This document shows, piece by piece, positions 29,683 through 37,906 of a stretch of DNA of 64,000 nucleotides. The stretch is from the NCBI GenBank assembly GCA_027493545.1, contig JAOSKR010000002.1:930001-994000 (forward strand), read 5' to 3'. Source of the DNA: Roseovarius sp. (GTDB taxonomy: Bacteria; Pseudomonadota; Alphaproteobacteria; Rhodobacterales; Rhodobacteraceae). The notes under the pieces are model-generated. The model searched no databases. It worked only from the letters and a program-made list of their open reading frames with translations, and was not told where the DNA came from. A program made the position numbers and the translations under genes. Positions within the stretch are counted from its first letter, which is position 1; each line of letters starts with the position of its first letter.

Positions 29683-30234
29683 ATGCCAGTGCGATCGGTC
29701 TGTGTCTTTTGCGGCGCACATGCCGGGGGCAACCCGGCTTATGAGGCCGACGCCGAAGCGTTGGGGCGGGCGCTCGCGGAAGAGGGATGGAGGCTGGTCT
29801 ACGGCGCCGGCGATGTCGGCCTGATGGGTGCCGCGGCGCGGGCCGCCAAGACCGCTGGCGGGCTGACGCTGGGGATCGTTCCCGCGCATCTCGCGCAGCG
29901 CGAGGCGGGCCGCTCGGATCCGGCCACCCATGTCGTGACCGAGACCATGCACGAGCGCAAGAAGGTCATGTTCATGAATTCCGATGCCATCGCGGTGCTG
30001 CCCGGCGGCGCGGGATCGCTCGACGAATTCTTCGAGGCGCTGACCTGGCGCCAGCTGGGACTGCATGCCAAACCGGTCGTCCTGCTCGATACCGCCGGCT
30101 ACTGGCGCCCGCTGGTCGCCCTCATCGACCATGTCATCACCGAGGGCTTCGCCGATGCCGGGCTGCGCGACTACGTCACCGTGTGCGGCACCGTGGCCGA
30201 GTTGCGCGCCAGTCTGCGCGCGGCCTTCTCCTGA
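29683..30234 (+). CDS. LOG family protein (TIGR00730-type nucleotide hydrolase)
   Basis: A 183-residue Rossmann-like protein of the family that includes plant LOG cytokinin riboside 5'-monophosphate phosphoribohydrolase. Motifs: VCVFCGAHAGGNPAY at the start, GAGDVGLMG, MHERKKVMF and the diagnostic PGGAGSLDEFFE. In bacteria such proteins hydrolyse nucleoside monophosphates; the natural substrate here is unknown. GAGGA precedes the ATG. Its 3' end overlaps the rarD-like gene on the other strand by about 64 bases. Confidence 0.9.
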   Translation: MPVRSVCVFCGAHAGGNPAYEADAEALGRALAEEGWRLVYGAGDVGLMGAAARAAKTAGGLTLGIVPAHLAQREAGRSDPATHVVTETMHERKKVMFMNSDAIAVLPGGAGSLDEFFEALTWRQLGLHAKPVVLLDTAGYWRPLVALIDHVITEGFADAGLRDYVTVCGTVAELRASLRAAFS

Positions 30235-31092
30235 CGCCAGAACGCGACCGTGTAGATCGCCAGCGCCAGCCAGATCAGGGGAAAGGCCGCCGCGTGCCAC
30301 AAGGTGAAGGTCTCGCGGAAGATCAGGGTGGCGACGAGAAACTGCAGCGTCGGGTTGAGGTATTGCGAGAGCCCCAGCGTCGCCAGCCGCAGCCGCCGCG
30401 CGGCATAGCTGAACATCATCAGCGGCACCGCCGTCAGCGGCCCCGACAGCATCAGCAGCAGGCTGTCGGACAGGCCGCGCCCGAAATATCCCCCGCCCGA
30501 GCCATGTATCCACCACAGCAGGCCCAGCGCGAAGGGCGACAACAGCAGCACCTCGGCGGTGACCGAGACCACCGGCCCCCACCGGGAGCGATTTCTTGAC
30601 CGCTCCGTAGAGCCCGAACGAACCCGCCAGCATCAGCGCGATCCAGGGCGCCGCGCCCAGCCCGAAGGCCAGCAGCCCCAGCGCCAGCGCCGCCAGCGCC
30701 ACCGCCAGGCTCTGCGCCCGGCCGAGCCGTTCACCGAAGAACACCACCCCCAGCAGCACCGACGCCAGCGGAACCGTGAAATAGCCCAGCGACGCCTCGG
30801 TCGCCCGGTCCCACTGGATGGCGGTGATGAACGTGATCCAGTTGGCCGAGATCAGCACCGCCGCCACCGCCAGAACGGCGGCGCTGCGCCGGCACGTCAG
30901 CGCCCCGCGCAACAACCCCGGCCGGCCCTGCACGACCAGCACCGCGAAAAAGAAGACCAGCGACCACAAGGTGCGGTGCGCCAGTATCTCGAGCGGCGGG
31001 ATGTGGTCGATCAGCTTGAAATAGATCGACATCAGACCCCAGATGACGCCGGTACCGAGGATCGCGGCCACCCCTTTGGTACTCTCCGTCAT
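30171..31092 (-). CDS. rarD: RarD-like EamA/DMT permease (single frameshift)
   Basis: An inner-membrane transporter of the drug/metabolite superfamily, 306 residues after repair, with ten predicted helices. The opening MTESTKGVAAILGTGVIWGL, ILAHRTLWSLVFF and ANWITFITAIQWDRATEASLGYF are typical of RarD. The C-terminal half (SVTAEVLLLSPFALG, LSQYLNPTLQFLVATLIFRE) lies in another frame; removing one base from the run at 30576-30580 gives the join KKSLPVGPVVSVTAE. Substrate unknown. Converges on and overlaps the LOG gene. Confidence 0.88.
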
Positions 31093-31180
31093 CTTCCGCC
31101 CTCGTCTTCCGCGCACCCGGCACCGCGCATGCTGTGCTGCCCCGGCGCGCGGGCGAAGGCAAGCCGTTTCGGCGCGCGCG

Positions 31181-31639
31181 TCAGGCGGCGGGGTCGAGCT
31201 CGGCCTTGAGCATCTCCTCGACCTTGTGGAGCGGGTGGTTGGTCAGGTCCTTGGACACCTCGGCGACCACGCGGTCGGTGACCACCTTGTGCATCTTGTC
31301 GCGCAACTCGCCCAGAATGCGCGACGGCGCCACCAGCACGATGCGGTCGAACTTGCCGCCATGTGCGTAACGATAGAGGATGTCGGCCATCTCGTCGGCA
31401 AAGCGCTCCTTGGCAATGGCGTGCCAGTCCGGTGTCTCCATCGCCGAACGCTGGCCCGGGCCGAGATCGGGCCGGCGCCCCGGCCGGTCGTCCATGTATT
31501 CGCTGTCCGACCGGATTTCCTGTTCTTCGAGCCGCACCACGCTCAGGCCCGGGTTGATTTCGTCGAGGTCGTTGCGCAGAAACATCGCCTTTTCGCCATT
31601 GGCGATCAGGACCCAGGTTCCGTTGGTCAGCGTCGGCAT
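31181..31639 (-). CDS. Host attachment family protein
   Basis: A 152-residue cytoplasmic protein resembling the host-attachment protein family (named from Agrobacterium, related to archaeal release-factor-like folds). Features: TWVLIANGEKAMFLRN near the start, the variable acidic middle and FDRIVLVAPSRILGELRD, DLTNHPLHKVEEML at the end. It starts MPTLTNGTWVLI at 31639. Biochemical role is not established. It lies 88 bases downstream of rarD on the same strand. Confidence 0.82.
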   Translation of the reverse strand: MPTLTNGTWVLIANGEKAMFLRNDLDEINPGLSVVRLEEQEIRSDSEYMDDRPGRRPDLGPGQRSAMETPDWHAIAKERFADEMADILYRYAHGGKFDRIVLVAPSRILGELRDKMHKVVTDRVVAEVSKDLTNHPLHKVEEMLKAELDPAA

Positions 31640-31963
31640 GTTCGACAGTATCCTTGCTTTGGATTTCCACCCGCCATTCTGGCAAGCCCGAGGGGCACGC
31701 CGCAATGACCCCGGTCAAGACGAGGCGGATTCACGCCGCTGCGGTGATGAAAATAGCACCGCCATGCGGCTGACATGTTGCCGGCTGCGCGGCGCCTCGC
31801 CCGCGCTGTGCCCCAGGGGAATGGCAGCTTTGAGGTCATTCTGACTGGATGCTGCGGAGCGCTCGCACTGGGGCTTGGCGCGCATTGCCGACATTCGATA
31901 GTTCCGGTACGATAAACAATGGCAGCTAGGGAAATGCAGAAAAAGCCAAACTGAAGGGCAATC
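31640..31963. other. Intergenic region with no gene seen
   Basis: The base composition falls from the high GC of neighbours to a more mixed sequence as it approaches the low-GC gene at 31964. No ORF with coding character on either strand and no clear repeat; promoter elements for the divergent genes may be here but none stands out. Confidence 0.5.
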
Positions 31964-32559
31964 ATGAGCGCCGAAGAACCTGTCAACAGAACGATCATCG
32001 ACCGGGAAAGCCTTCCGGAGATGTTTCCTACTCATCGCCATGACCCGGAGTTTTGGGAGCATCTCGGACGAGCAATCGCTTCGTTAGGATTCTAGAGGAA
32101 GTCTTAGGAAAGGCGATCTTTGCGTTTACGGCTACTCGGCAATACAGCAGAAATCAAATTGATGCGGCATATGAAGCCTGGCTGCCAAAGCTTGAGCGGG
32201 CATTGACAGACCAGCTAGTAAAGCTTGCAGAAGCGTATGGCAAAGCGACACGAGAGAATCCCGAGACGACAACCGAAAACGTCTCCGATCTTGTAGAGGA
32301 CATCAAGGCGGCTGCCGCCATCCGGAATGTGCTGTGCCACGGGTCATGGCGTACACCCGATAACAGTGGCGCATCTATTCCCTTGTTCGTGAACCGCAAG
32401 AAAGAGGTATTCGAGACTCCAATCGACGTGGCGTATCTTCGACAAGTTCAAGCTTATGTTGCCGAACTTTCGTGCAGTGTCATAGACACGGTCACGCACA
32501 TGGGATGGCAATTTCCCGGCGGCACGGGTCCGGGAAAGCGTATCTGGCAGAGTGACTGA
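31964..32559 (+). CDS. Low-GC protein with HEPN-like RNxxxH motif (single frameshift)
   Basis: About 198 residues after repair. The first 43 residues (MSAEEPVNRTIIDRESLPEM, HDPEFWEHLGRAIASLGF) are followed in another frame by LEEVLGKAIFAFTATR and the rest; a missing base in TTCTAG near 32090-32094 creates the stop. Helical throughout. Residues 121-126 read RNVLCH, matching the R-x4-H motif of HEPN ribonuclease domains, followed by GSW. C-terminus SVIDTVTHMGWQFPG. Codon use and base composition are clearly lower in GC than flanking genes, suggesting transfer. Function unknown; HEPN membership is inference from one motif and helical context. Confidence 0.65.
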
Positions 32560-32689
32560 AGGTGTTAAGCGGCCATTGGACCGAGCTGAACGAACGTCGG
32601 CTCTGTCCCGCTTAGCCGATATTCGCAATGACCGCGACCTCACGAACTCCTGCCTGCACCACACCCCCACCCACTCGCGCAGCACACAC

Positions 32690-32720
32690 GAAAAAGGGCC
32701 CCGCCATGCGGCAGGGCCCT
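32690..32720 (-). terminator. Rho-independent terminator of sodB
   Basis: AGGGCCC-GCC faces GGC-GGGCCCT (one mismatch) and on the minus strand is followed by TTTTT. It lies 26 bases past the sodB stop. Confidence 0.85.
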
Positions 32721-32746
32721 CCTGGATCGAACCTGCCGTCCGGGGC

Positions 32747-33345
32747 TCAGAGCCCGGCGGCGACGGCTTCCCAGTTCACCAGCTTGTCGAGGAAGTTCTC
32801 CGGTAGGCGGGGCGCTTGTTGCGAAAGTCGATGTAGTAGGAATGCTCCCACACGTCGCACCCCAGAAGCGCGGTCTGCCCGAAGCAGAGCGGGTTGACGC
32901 CGTTCTCGGTCTTGGTGACCTTGAGGCTGCCGTCGCGGTCCCTGACCAGCCAGCACCAGCCCGAGCCGAACTGGCCCGTACCGGCGGCGGCGAATTCCTG
33001 CTTGAACTTGTCCACCGAGCCGAAGCTTTCGGCCAGCGCCTTTTCGAGGTTGCCCGGAATCTTGCTGCCGCCCGGGGTCATCCAGCCCCAGAACTGGCTG
33101 TGGTTCCAGTGCTGGCTGGCGTTGTTGAAGATGCCCGACTGCGCCACGGCACCGGCTTTGTAGGTGCCCTTGACGATTTCCTCGACGGGCTTGCCGTCCC
33201 ACTCGGTGCCGGAAACCAGCTTGTTGCCGTTGTCGACATAGGCCTTGTGGTGGATGTCGTGGTGATACTCCAGCGTCTCGCGGCTCATGCCGTTGGCGGC
33301 AAGCGCGTCGTGGGCGTAGGGAAGATCGGGTAGTTCGAATGCCAT
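32747..33345 (-). CDS. sodB: Superoxide dismutase, Fe/Mn type (frameshift near C-terminus)
   Basis: Dismutates superoxide, 199 residues after repair. Metal ligands are visible in the usual order: YHHDIHHKAYVD (first His), NNASQHWNHSQFW (second His), and DVWEHSYYIDF (Asp and His). QFGSGWCWLV and the overall pattern suit the iron-preferring form, though Fe versus Mn cannot be settled by eye. The last part NFLDKLVNWEAVAAGL is out of frame; one missing base near 32800-32804 explains it. Start MAFELPDLPYAHDAL at 33345. Confidence 0.93.
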
Positions 33346-33466
33346 GAGGGGCCCCCTGTTCTTTACCATGTCAAAATCTCTGAGCCTTACATGGTAACCG
33401 CCGGGCGCGGAAATCAAGAGTAAATCGCTCACCTTTTCCGCCCGGCGGATGTTTCGGGCCGGGTTC

Positions 33467-34042
33467 TCAGCCGAAAAGACCGACTTCGCCACCGGGCAGG
33501 CCCGCGTCCCGCAAAAGGCCGAAGACGTACTCCGCGACCGAGCGGAAACAGACCACCCGGATCGTGCCTTCATCGACCATCCAGAAGGCCGCGGCGACCT
33601 GGCCCATGCGCGTACGCCGGATCTGCCCGGGCGCGAAGGCGTCATGCCCCATGTCGACCGGGCAGAGCTTGGCGATGGCCTCGCGCACCGCGCCGGGCTT
33701 GCCGGTGACCTCGAACATCGCGCGCGCATCGGAGACATCGACCGCGAGGTGATGCGCCCCCTTGAGCGCGGCGCCGATCGCCGCCAGCGCCTCGGGCACG
33801 CGGGCGTATTCAGTCATCACCAGCAGCTCGTCGGGCGACATCCACGCCACCGAAGACGCGCCTTCGTGCACGATCTCGCGCCGCCCCGGCACGGCCGTTC
33901 CGGCGGCGTCCCTGACCGCCTCGGCCATCGCCGATGCCCCCAGATCGCCGCGCAGGGTGATCATGCCGCAAAGCCCCGTCTCGCGGACGGTGTGGGCGCC
34001 CTCGAAGGCGGCGCCGGGCATGGCGCTTTGAGCCTCAGACAT
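33467..34042 (-). CDS. soxG: Sarcosine oxidase gamma subunit
   Basis: Smallest catalytic-complex partner of heterotetrameric sarcosine oxidase, 191 residues. The SoxG pattern is visible in the middle and C-terminus (SVAWMSPDELLVM, VSDARAMFEVTGKPGAVREA, AFAPGQIRRTRMGQVAAAFW, FRSVAEYVFGLL). It overlaps the soxA stop by eight bases, so translation is coupled. SoxG resembles the folate-binding GcvT fold and contributes structurally. Confidence 0.93.
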   Translation of the reverse strand: MSEAQSAMPGAAFEGAHTVRETGLCGMITLRGDLGASAMAEAVRDAAGTAVPGRREIVHEGASSVAWMSPDELLVMTEYARVPEALAAIGAALKGAHHLAVDVSDARAMFEVTGKPGAVREAIAKLCPVDMGHDAFAPGQIRRTRMGQVAAAFWMVDEGTIRVVCFRSVAEYVFGLLRDAGLPGGEVGLFG

Positions 34043-37000
34043 TCTGCTTCTCCCCGTCCTTGTCGTAAAACACCTGATCGACGATCTTTGCCTTCATCAC
34101 GGTGCCGTCCACGCGCGGAAACTCCAGCACCTCGCCCATCCGGTCCGGCCCGTTCAGGACCAGCCCCATGGCGATGCCGCGCCCCAGCGTCGGCGAATGG
34201 TAGGTCGAGGTCACGCGGCCCTGCACGTTGCGCTGGCCGTTGGCGTTCACCCCCCGGGCAGTGGCATAGGCGCCGTCGGGCAGCACACCGCCATCGAGGG
34301 TTTCGAGCCCGACCAGCTTCCAGCGGTTGGGATCGGTCATGTGCGTGCGTTCCTGCGCGCGCTTGCCGATATAGTCCGCCTTCTTCTTCGAGATCGCCCA
34401 GCCGAGCCCCAGATCCTGCGGGATCACGGTGCCATCGGTTTCGTCCCCGATCATGATGAAGCCCTTCTCGGCGCGCATCACGTGCATCGCCTCGGTGCCG
34501 TAGGGCATGACCCCGAACTCGGCGCCCGCCTCCATCAGCGCGTCCCAGAGCGCCCTGCCCCGGCCCGCCGCCACCGCCAGCTCGAACGACAGCTCGCCCG
34601 TGAACGAGATGCGAAAGACGCGCGCGGGGATGCCGGCGATGGTGATCTCCTTGAAGCCCATGAAGCTCAGCGCCTCGGCCGAGATGTCGTCATCCGTCAG
34701 CTTTTCCAGCACCTTGCGGGCATTGGGGCCGGCGACACCCACCTGCGCGTATTGCTCGGTGACGTTGGCGACATGGACCTTCCAGTCCCACCATTCGGTC
34801 TGGAGCCATTCCTCCATGTGGCCATGGACGCTCTCGGCACCGCCGGTGGTGGTGTGGCAAAGGAAGGTGTCCTCGTCGAGCCGGACCACGACACCGTCGT
34901 CGGTCAGGAAACCGTTTTCGCTGCACATCAGGCCATAACGGCAGCGCCCCGGCTTCAGCGTCGACATCATGTTGGTGTAGAGCATGTCCAGAAACCGCCC
35001 GGCATCGGGCCCCCTGACGACCAGCTTGCCCAGCGTCGAGGCGTCGAGCAGGCCGAGGCTGCCGCGAACCTGCCCGATCTCGCGGTGAACCGCCTCCTCG
35101 CGGCTTTCCTGGCCGCGGCGAAAGGTATAGGGGCGGCGCCACTGGCCCACCGGCTCGAAATCGGCGCCGTTCGCCTCGTGCCAGTCGTGCATCGGCGTCC
35201 GGCGCAGCGGCTGAAACAGCGCCCCGCGCGCCTGGCCCGCGATCGAGGCCATCGAGATCGGCGTGTAGGGCGGGCGAAAGGTGGTGGTGCCGGTCTGCGG
35301 GATGGGCTGGCCCAGCGCGTCCGACAGGATCGCCAGGCCGTTGATGTTGCTGAGTTTGCCCTGATCGGTCGCCATGCCGAGCGTGGTATAGCGCTTGGCG
35401 TGCTCGACGCTGGCGTAGCCCTCGCGCGCGGCGAGCTGGATGTCGCTGACCTTGACGTCGTTCTGGTAGTCGAGCCACGCCTTCATGCGCAGCTGCACCT
35501 TCGCGCCCTGCGGCATCAGCCAGACCGCGGCCATCGGCGCCTCGGGCGCGGGCGCCGCTTCGGGGGCGGCTGCCTTGCCCCCGGGTTTGTGGCCCGTGGC
35601 CGCCGCCGCGGCCCGCCCGGCGGCATGGGCGTCAGTCAGCCCCGAGGCCAGATCGAGCGCGCCGTTCGCGGCCCCGGCGGGGATGACAAATGGCTTGCCG
35701 TCGGCGCCTGTGGGCGACTTGTCCACATCCGGGCGGAAATGCGCGTGCGCCTCGTCCCAGATCAGCTTGCCGCCGCAATGGGACCACAGGTGCACCACCG
35801 GCGACCAGCCGCCCGACATCGCCACCGCGTCGCACCTGATCTCTTCGAGCACCGCGCCCTCGCCGGCCTGGGCGCAGACGGCCACGCCCTCGACGCGGCG
35901 CCCGCCCCTGACCCTGGCGACGGCCTTGCCGGTTTCCACGCGGATGCCCAAGCCGCGCGCCTCCTCCATCAGCGCACCGCCCCCCGCGGCCCGCGCGTCC
36001 AGGATCACCGGCACTTCGAGGCCGAGGTTTTTCAGGGTAATCGCAGTGCGATAGGCGTCGTCGTTGTTGGTCACCACGACGGTGCGGTCGCCCGCGGAAA
36101 CCCCGTAATCGACCGCATAATCCCGCACGGCCGAGGCCAGCATCACGCCCGGCACGTCGTTGCCGGCAAAGCTGAGCGGGCGCTCGATGGCGCCGGTGGC
36201 GGTGACGACCTGTCCGGCGCGGATGCGCCACAGCCGATGCCGGGGGCCCGGCGTGCCGGGGGCGTGGTCGCGCACCTGCTCGTAGCCCAGCACATAACCG
36301 TGGTCGTAGACGCCGACGCCCATCATCCTGCGGCGCAGCGTCACATTGCCCATCGCCTCAAGCGCGGCAACCGATTCGTCCACAAACTTGTCCACAGGCG
36401 CGCCGGCCACCTCGCCACCGTCGACGGGGGCACGACCGCCCCAATGCGGCGTCTGCTCCATCACCAGCACCCTTGCCCCGGCCTCGCCCGCGGCAAGCGC
36501 CGCCGTCAGTCCGGCCGTGCCGCCGCCGATCACCACCACGTCGAAGAACGCGTAGAAATGCTCGTAGCGGTCCTCGTCGCGGTCCTTCGGCACCCGCCCG
36601 AGCCCCGCCGACTGGCGGATGAAGGGTTCGTAGACGTGTTTCCAGAACGACCGCGGGGCCATGAAGGTCTTGTAGTAGAACCCCGCCGGCAGAAACCGCG
36701 CCAGCTTGCTGTTGATCGCGCCGATGTCGAATTCGAGGCTCGGCCAGTGGTTCTGGCTTTGCACCTCGAGCCCCTCGAAGAGCTCGGTCGTGGTGGCGCG
36801 CTGGTTGGGCTCGAACCGTGCGCCCGCGCCCATGTTGAAGAGCGCGTTGGGCTCCTCCGCTCCCGAGGCGACGATGCCGCGCGGGCGGTGATACTTGAAC
36901 GAGCGCCCGACCATCATCTGGTCATTGGCCAGCAGCGCCGAGGCGAGCGTGTCGCCCTCCATGCCGCTCAGCCGCTTGCCGTTGAACGAAAAACCGATCC

Positions 37001-37049
37001 GGCGGTCGCGGCGCAAGAGCCGCCCGCCGCTGCCAAGACGCGTGCTCAT
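34035..37049 (-). CDS. soxA: Sarcosine oxidase alpha subunit
   Basis: Largest subunit (1004 residues) of the four-subunit enzyme that oxidatively demethylates sarcosine to glycine, passing the methylene group to tetrahydrofolate. Residues 1-120 resemble a ferredoxin-like (2Fe-2S superfamily) domain, 171-180 carry the NAD-binding VVVIGGGTAG, and the C-terminal 380 residues are a GcvT-like aminomethyltransferase domain (GLLDASTLGKLVVRGPDAG, ISFTGELSFELAV). The start at 37049 (MSTRLGSGGR) has GGAGGG upstream and an ATGA overlap with soxD. Confidence 0.95.
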   Translation of the reverse strand: MSTRLGSGGRLLRRDRRIGFSFNGKRLSGMEGDTLASALLANDQMMVGRSFKYHRPRGIVASGAEEPNALFNMGAGARFEPNQRATTTELFEGLEVQSQNHWPSLEFDIGAINSKLARFLPAGFYYKTFMAPRSFWKHVYEPFIRQSAGLGRVPKDRDEDRYEHFYAFFDVVVIGGGTAGLTAALAAGEAGARVLVMEQTPHWGGRAPVDGGEVAGAPVDKFVDESVAALEAMGNVTLRRRMMGVGVYDHGYVLGYEQVRDHAPGTPGPRHRLWRIRAGQVVTATGAIERPLSFAGNDVPGVMLASAVRDYAVDYGVSAGDRTVVVTNNDDAYRTAITLKNLGLEVPVILDARAAGGGALMEEARGLGIRVETGKAVARVRGGRRVEGVAVCAQAGEGAVLEEIRCDAVAMSGGWSPVVHLWSHCGGKLIWDEAHAHFRPDVDKSPTGADGKPFVIPAGAANGALDLASGLTDAHAAGRAAAAATGHKPGGKAAAPEAAPAPEAPMAAVWLMPQGAKVQLRMKAWLDYQNDVKVSDIQLAAREGYASVEHAKRYTTLGMATDQGKLSNINGLAILSDALGQPIPQTGTTTFRPPYTPISMASIAGQARGALFQPLRRTPMHDWHEANGADFEPVGQWRRPYTFRRGQESREEAVHREIGQVRGSLGLLDASTLGKLVVRGPDAGRFLDMLYTNMMSTLKPGRCRYGLMCSENGFLTDDGVVVRLDEDTFLCHTTTGGAESVHGHMEEWLQTEWWDWKVHVANVTEQYAQVGVAGPNARKVLEKLTDDDISAEALSFMGFKEITIAGIPARVFRISFTGELSFELAVAAGRGRALWDALMEAGAEFGVMPYGTEAMHVMRAEKGFIMIGDETDGTVIPQDLGLGWAISKKKADYIGKRAQERTHMTDPNRWKLVGLETLDGGVLPDGAYATARGVNANGQRNVQGRVTSTYHSPTLGRGIAMGLVLNGPDRMGEVLEFPRVDGTVMKAKIVDQVFYDKDGEKQNV

Positions 37050-37375
37050 GAAAATTCCCTCCAGCGCCAGCCGGGTCGTCTGGCGGCGATCTTGTCGCGG
37101 ATGTCCTTGGGCGGCTCGGCGGTCTGCGCCGGGTAGGTGCCGAAGACCTCGAGCGTCAGGGTGTCGCGCGCGGCGTGAAACCACTTGCCGCAGCCGTTGG
37201 CGTGGCGCCAACGCTCGAAATGCACGCCCCTGGGGTTCTCCTTTTCAAAGAGGTAGGCGTGGAAATCGTCCTCCGACGAGCCCGGCCCGAAGCGCTTGAG
37301 GTGCGCCTCGCCGCCGGGGGCGAATTCGGTCTCTTCGCCTTTGACGCCGCAACAGGGGCATTCAAGGATCAGCAT
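37046..37375 (-). CDS. soxD: Sarcosine oxidase delta subunit
   Basis: A 109-residue zinc-binding subunit. The N-terminal CPCCG (Cys6, Cys9) and the later HANGCGKWF motif match the SoxD zinc site. Between them is FHAYLFEKENPRGVHFERWRH, typical for the family. It overlaps soxA by ATGA. A repeat-filled gap separates it from soxB. Confidence 0.93.
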   Translation of the reverse strand: MLILECPCCGVKGEETEFAPGGEAHLKRFGPGSSEDDFHAYLFEKENPRGVHFERWRHANGCGKWFHAARDTLTLEVFGTYPAQTAEPPKDIRDKIAARRPGWRWREFS

Positions 37376-37584
37376 TGAAAATACTCCCTTATTTCCGTGT
37401 CAACCCCCATCTAGGGAGCGTGCATTGGCAGGAAAGGCGACCCCGCTTAGCCTGATTCGCGACCGAATTCTCAAAGCGAGAGTGCAGCACGAATGCATAG
37501 ACATCCCGAAGTCGAAGCCTGGGCCCGGGAACATTCGGATTCCGATATAGCGGGCCGTTGGGCGCGTTGGGAGCAGAGGCCAGA

Positions 37585-37704
37585 GCGCGTCGCGTCTGAT
37601 CATTTCCAATACCCGTCCCGGCCCCGGGCCGGAACCTCCTGTCGCGATGGCGAGGCCCCGGGTCACGCCCGGGGCGGGTGGACAACCGATCAGACGCGAC
37701 GCGC
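37585..37704. repeat. 120-bp MITE-like element with 17-bp perfect terminal inverted repeats
   Basis: Ends are GCGCGTCGCGTCTGATC (37585-37601) and its exact reverse complement (37688-37704). The interior holds two GC palindromic arms related to the repeats at 25939 and 50698. A copy of nearly the same sequence lies at 63322-63442 in the opposite orientation. No ORF inside. The size, terminal repeats and copy number suggest a non-autonomous mobile element; no target duplication is obvious. Confidence 0.8.
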
Positions 37705-37906
37705 CCTGGTCTTTGATGACTTTCAGGATTTGCTGAACGACGAGGCCCATGCGACGAGCGCGCAGGCGAAACGCCTCGAAGCGCTTCCCTATAGGACCGA
37801 ATCGCGCCCGGCCCGGGGCGGGGGCGATGAAATCGCGCCCGCCCATGGGGGCGGGTCGGGCGCGATCCGGGGCTGCGCCCCGGGAAGGTCATCAGAGTGA
37901 ACGCCA
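37705..37906. other. Remainder of the soxB-soxD gap
   Basis: Together with 37376-37584 this makes up a 531-base gap in the sox operon. It contains no convincing ORF. Hairpins are present, notably the GC-rich inverted repeat ATCGCGCCCGCCC / GGGCGGG..GGGCGCGAT near 37832-37871. In most relatives soxB and soxD are close together, so the gap looks like inserted repeat DNA. Confidence 0.5.

Noticed and set aside
34197-37136. 979-codon plus-strand frame
   Set aside because: Antisense of soxA, rich in His, Arg, Gly and Asp as expected of a mirrored high-GC codon pattern.
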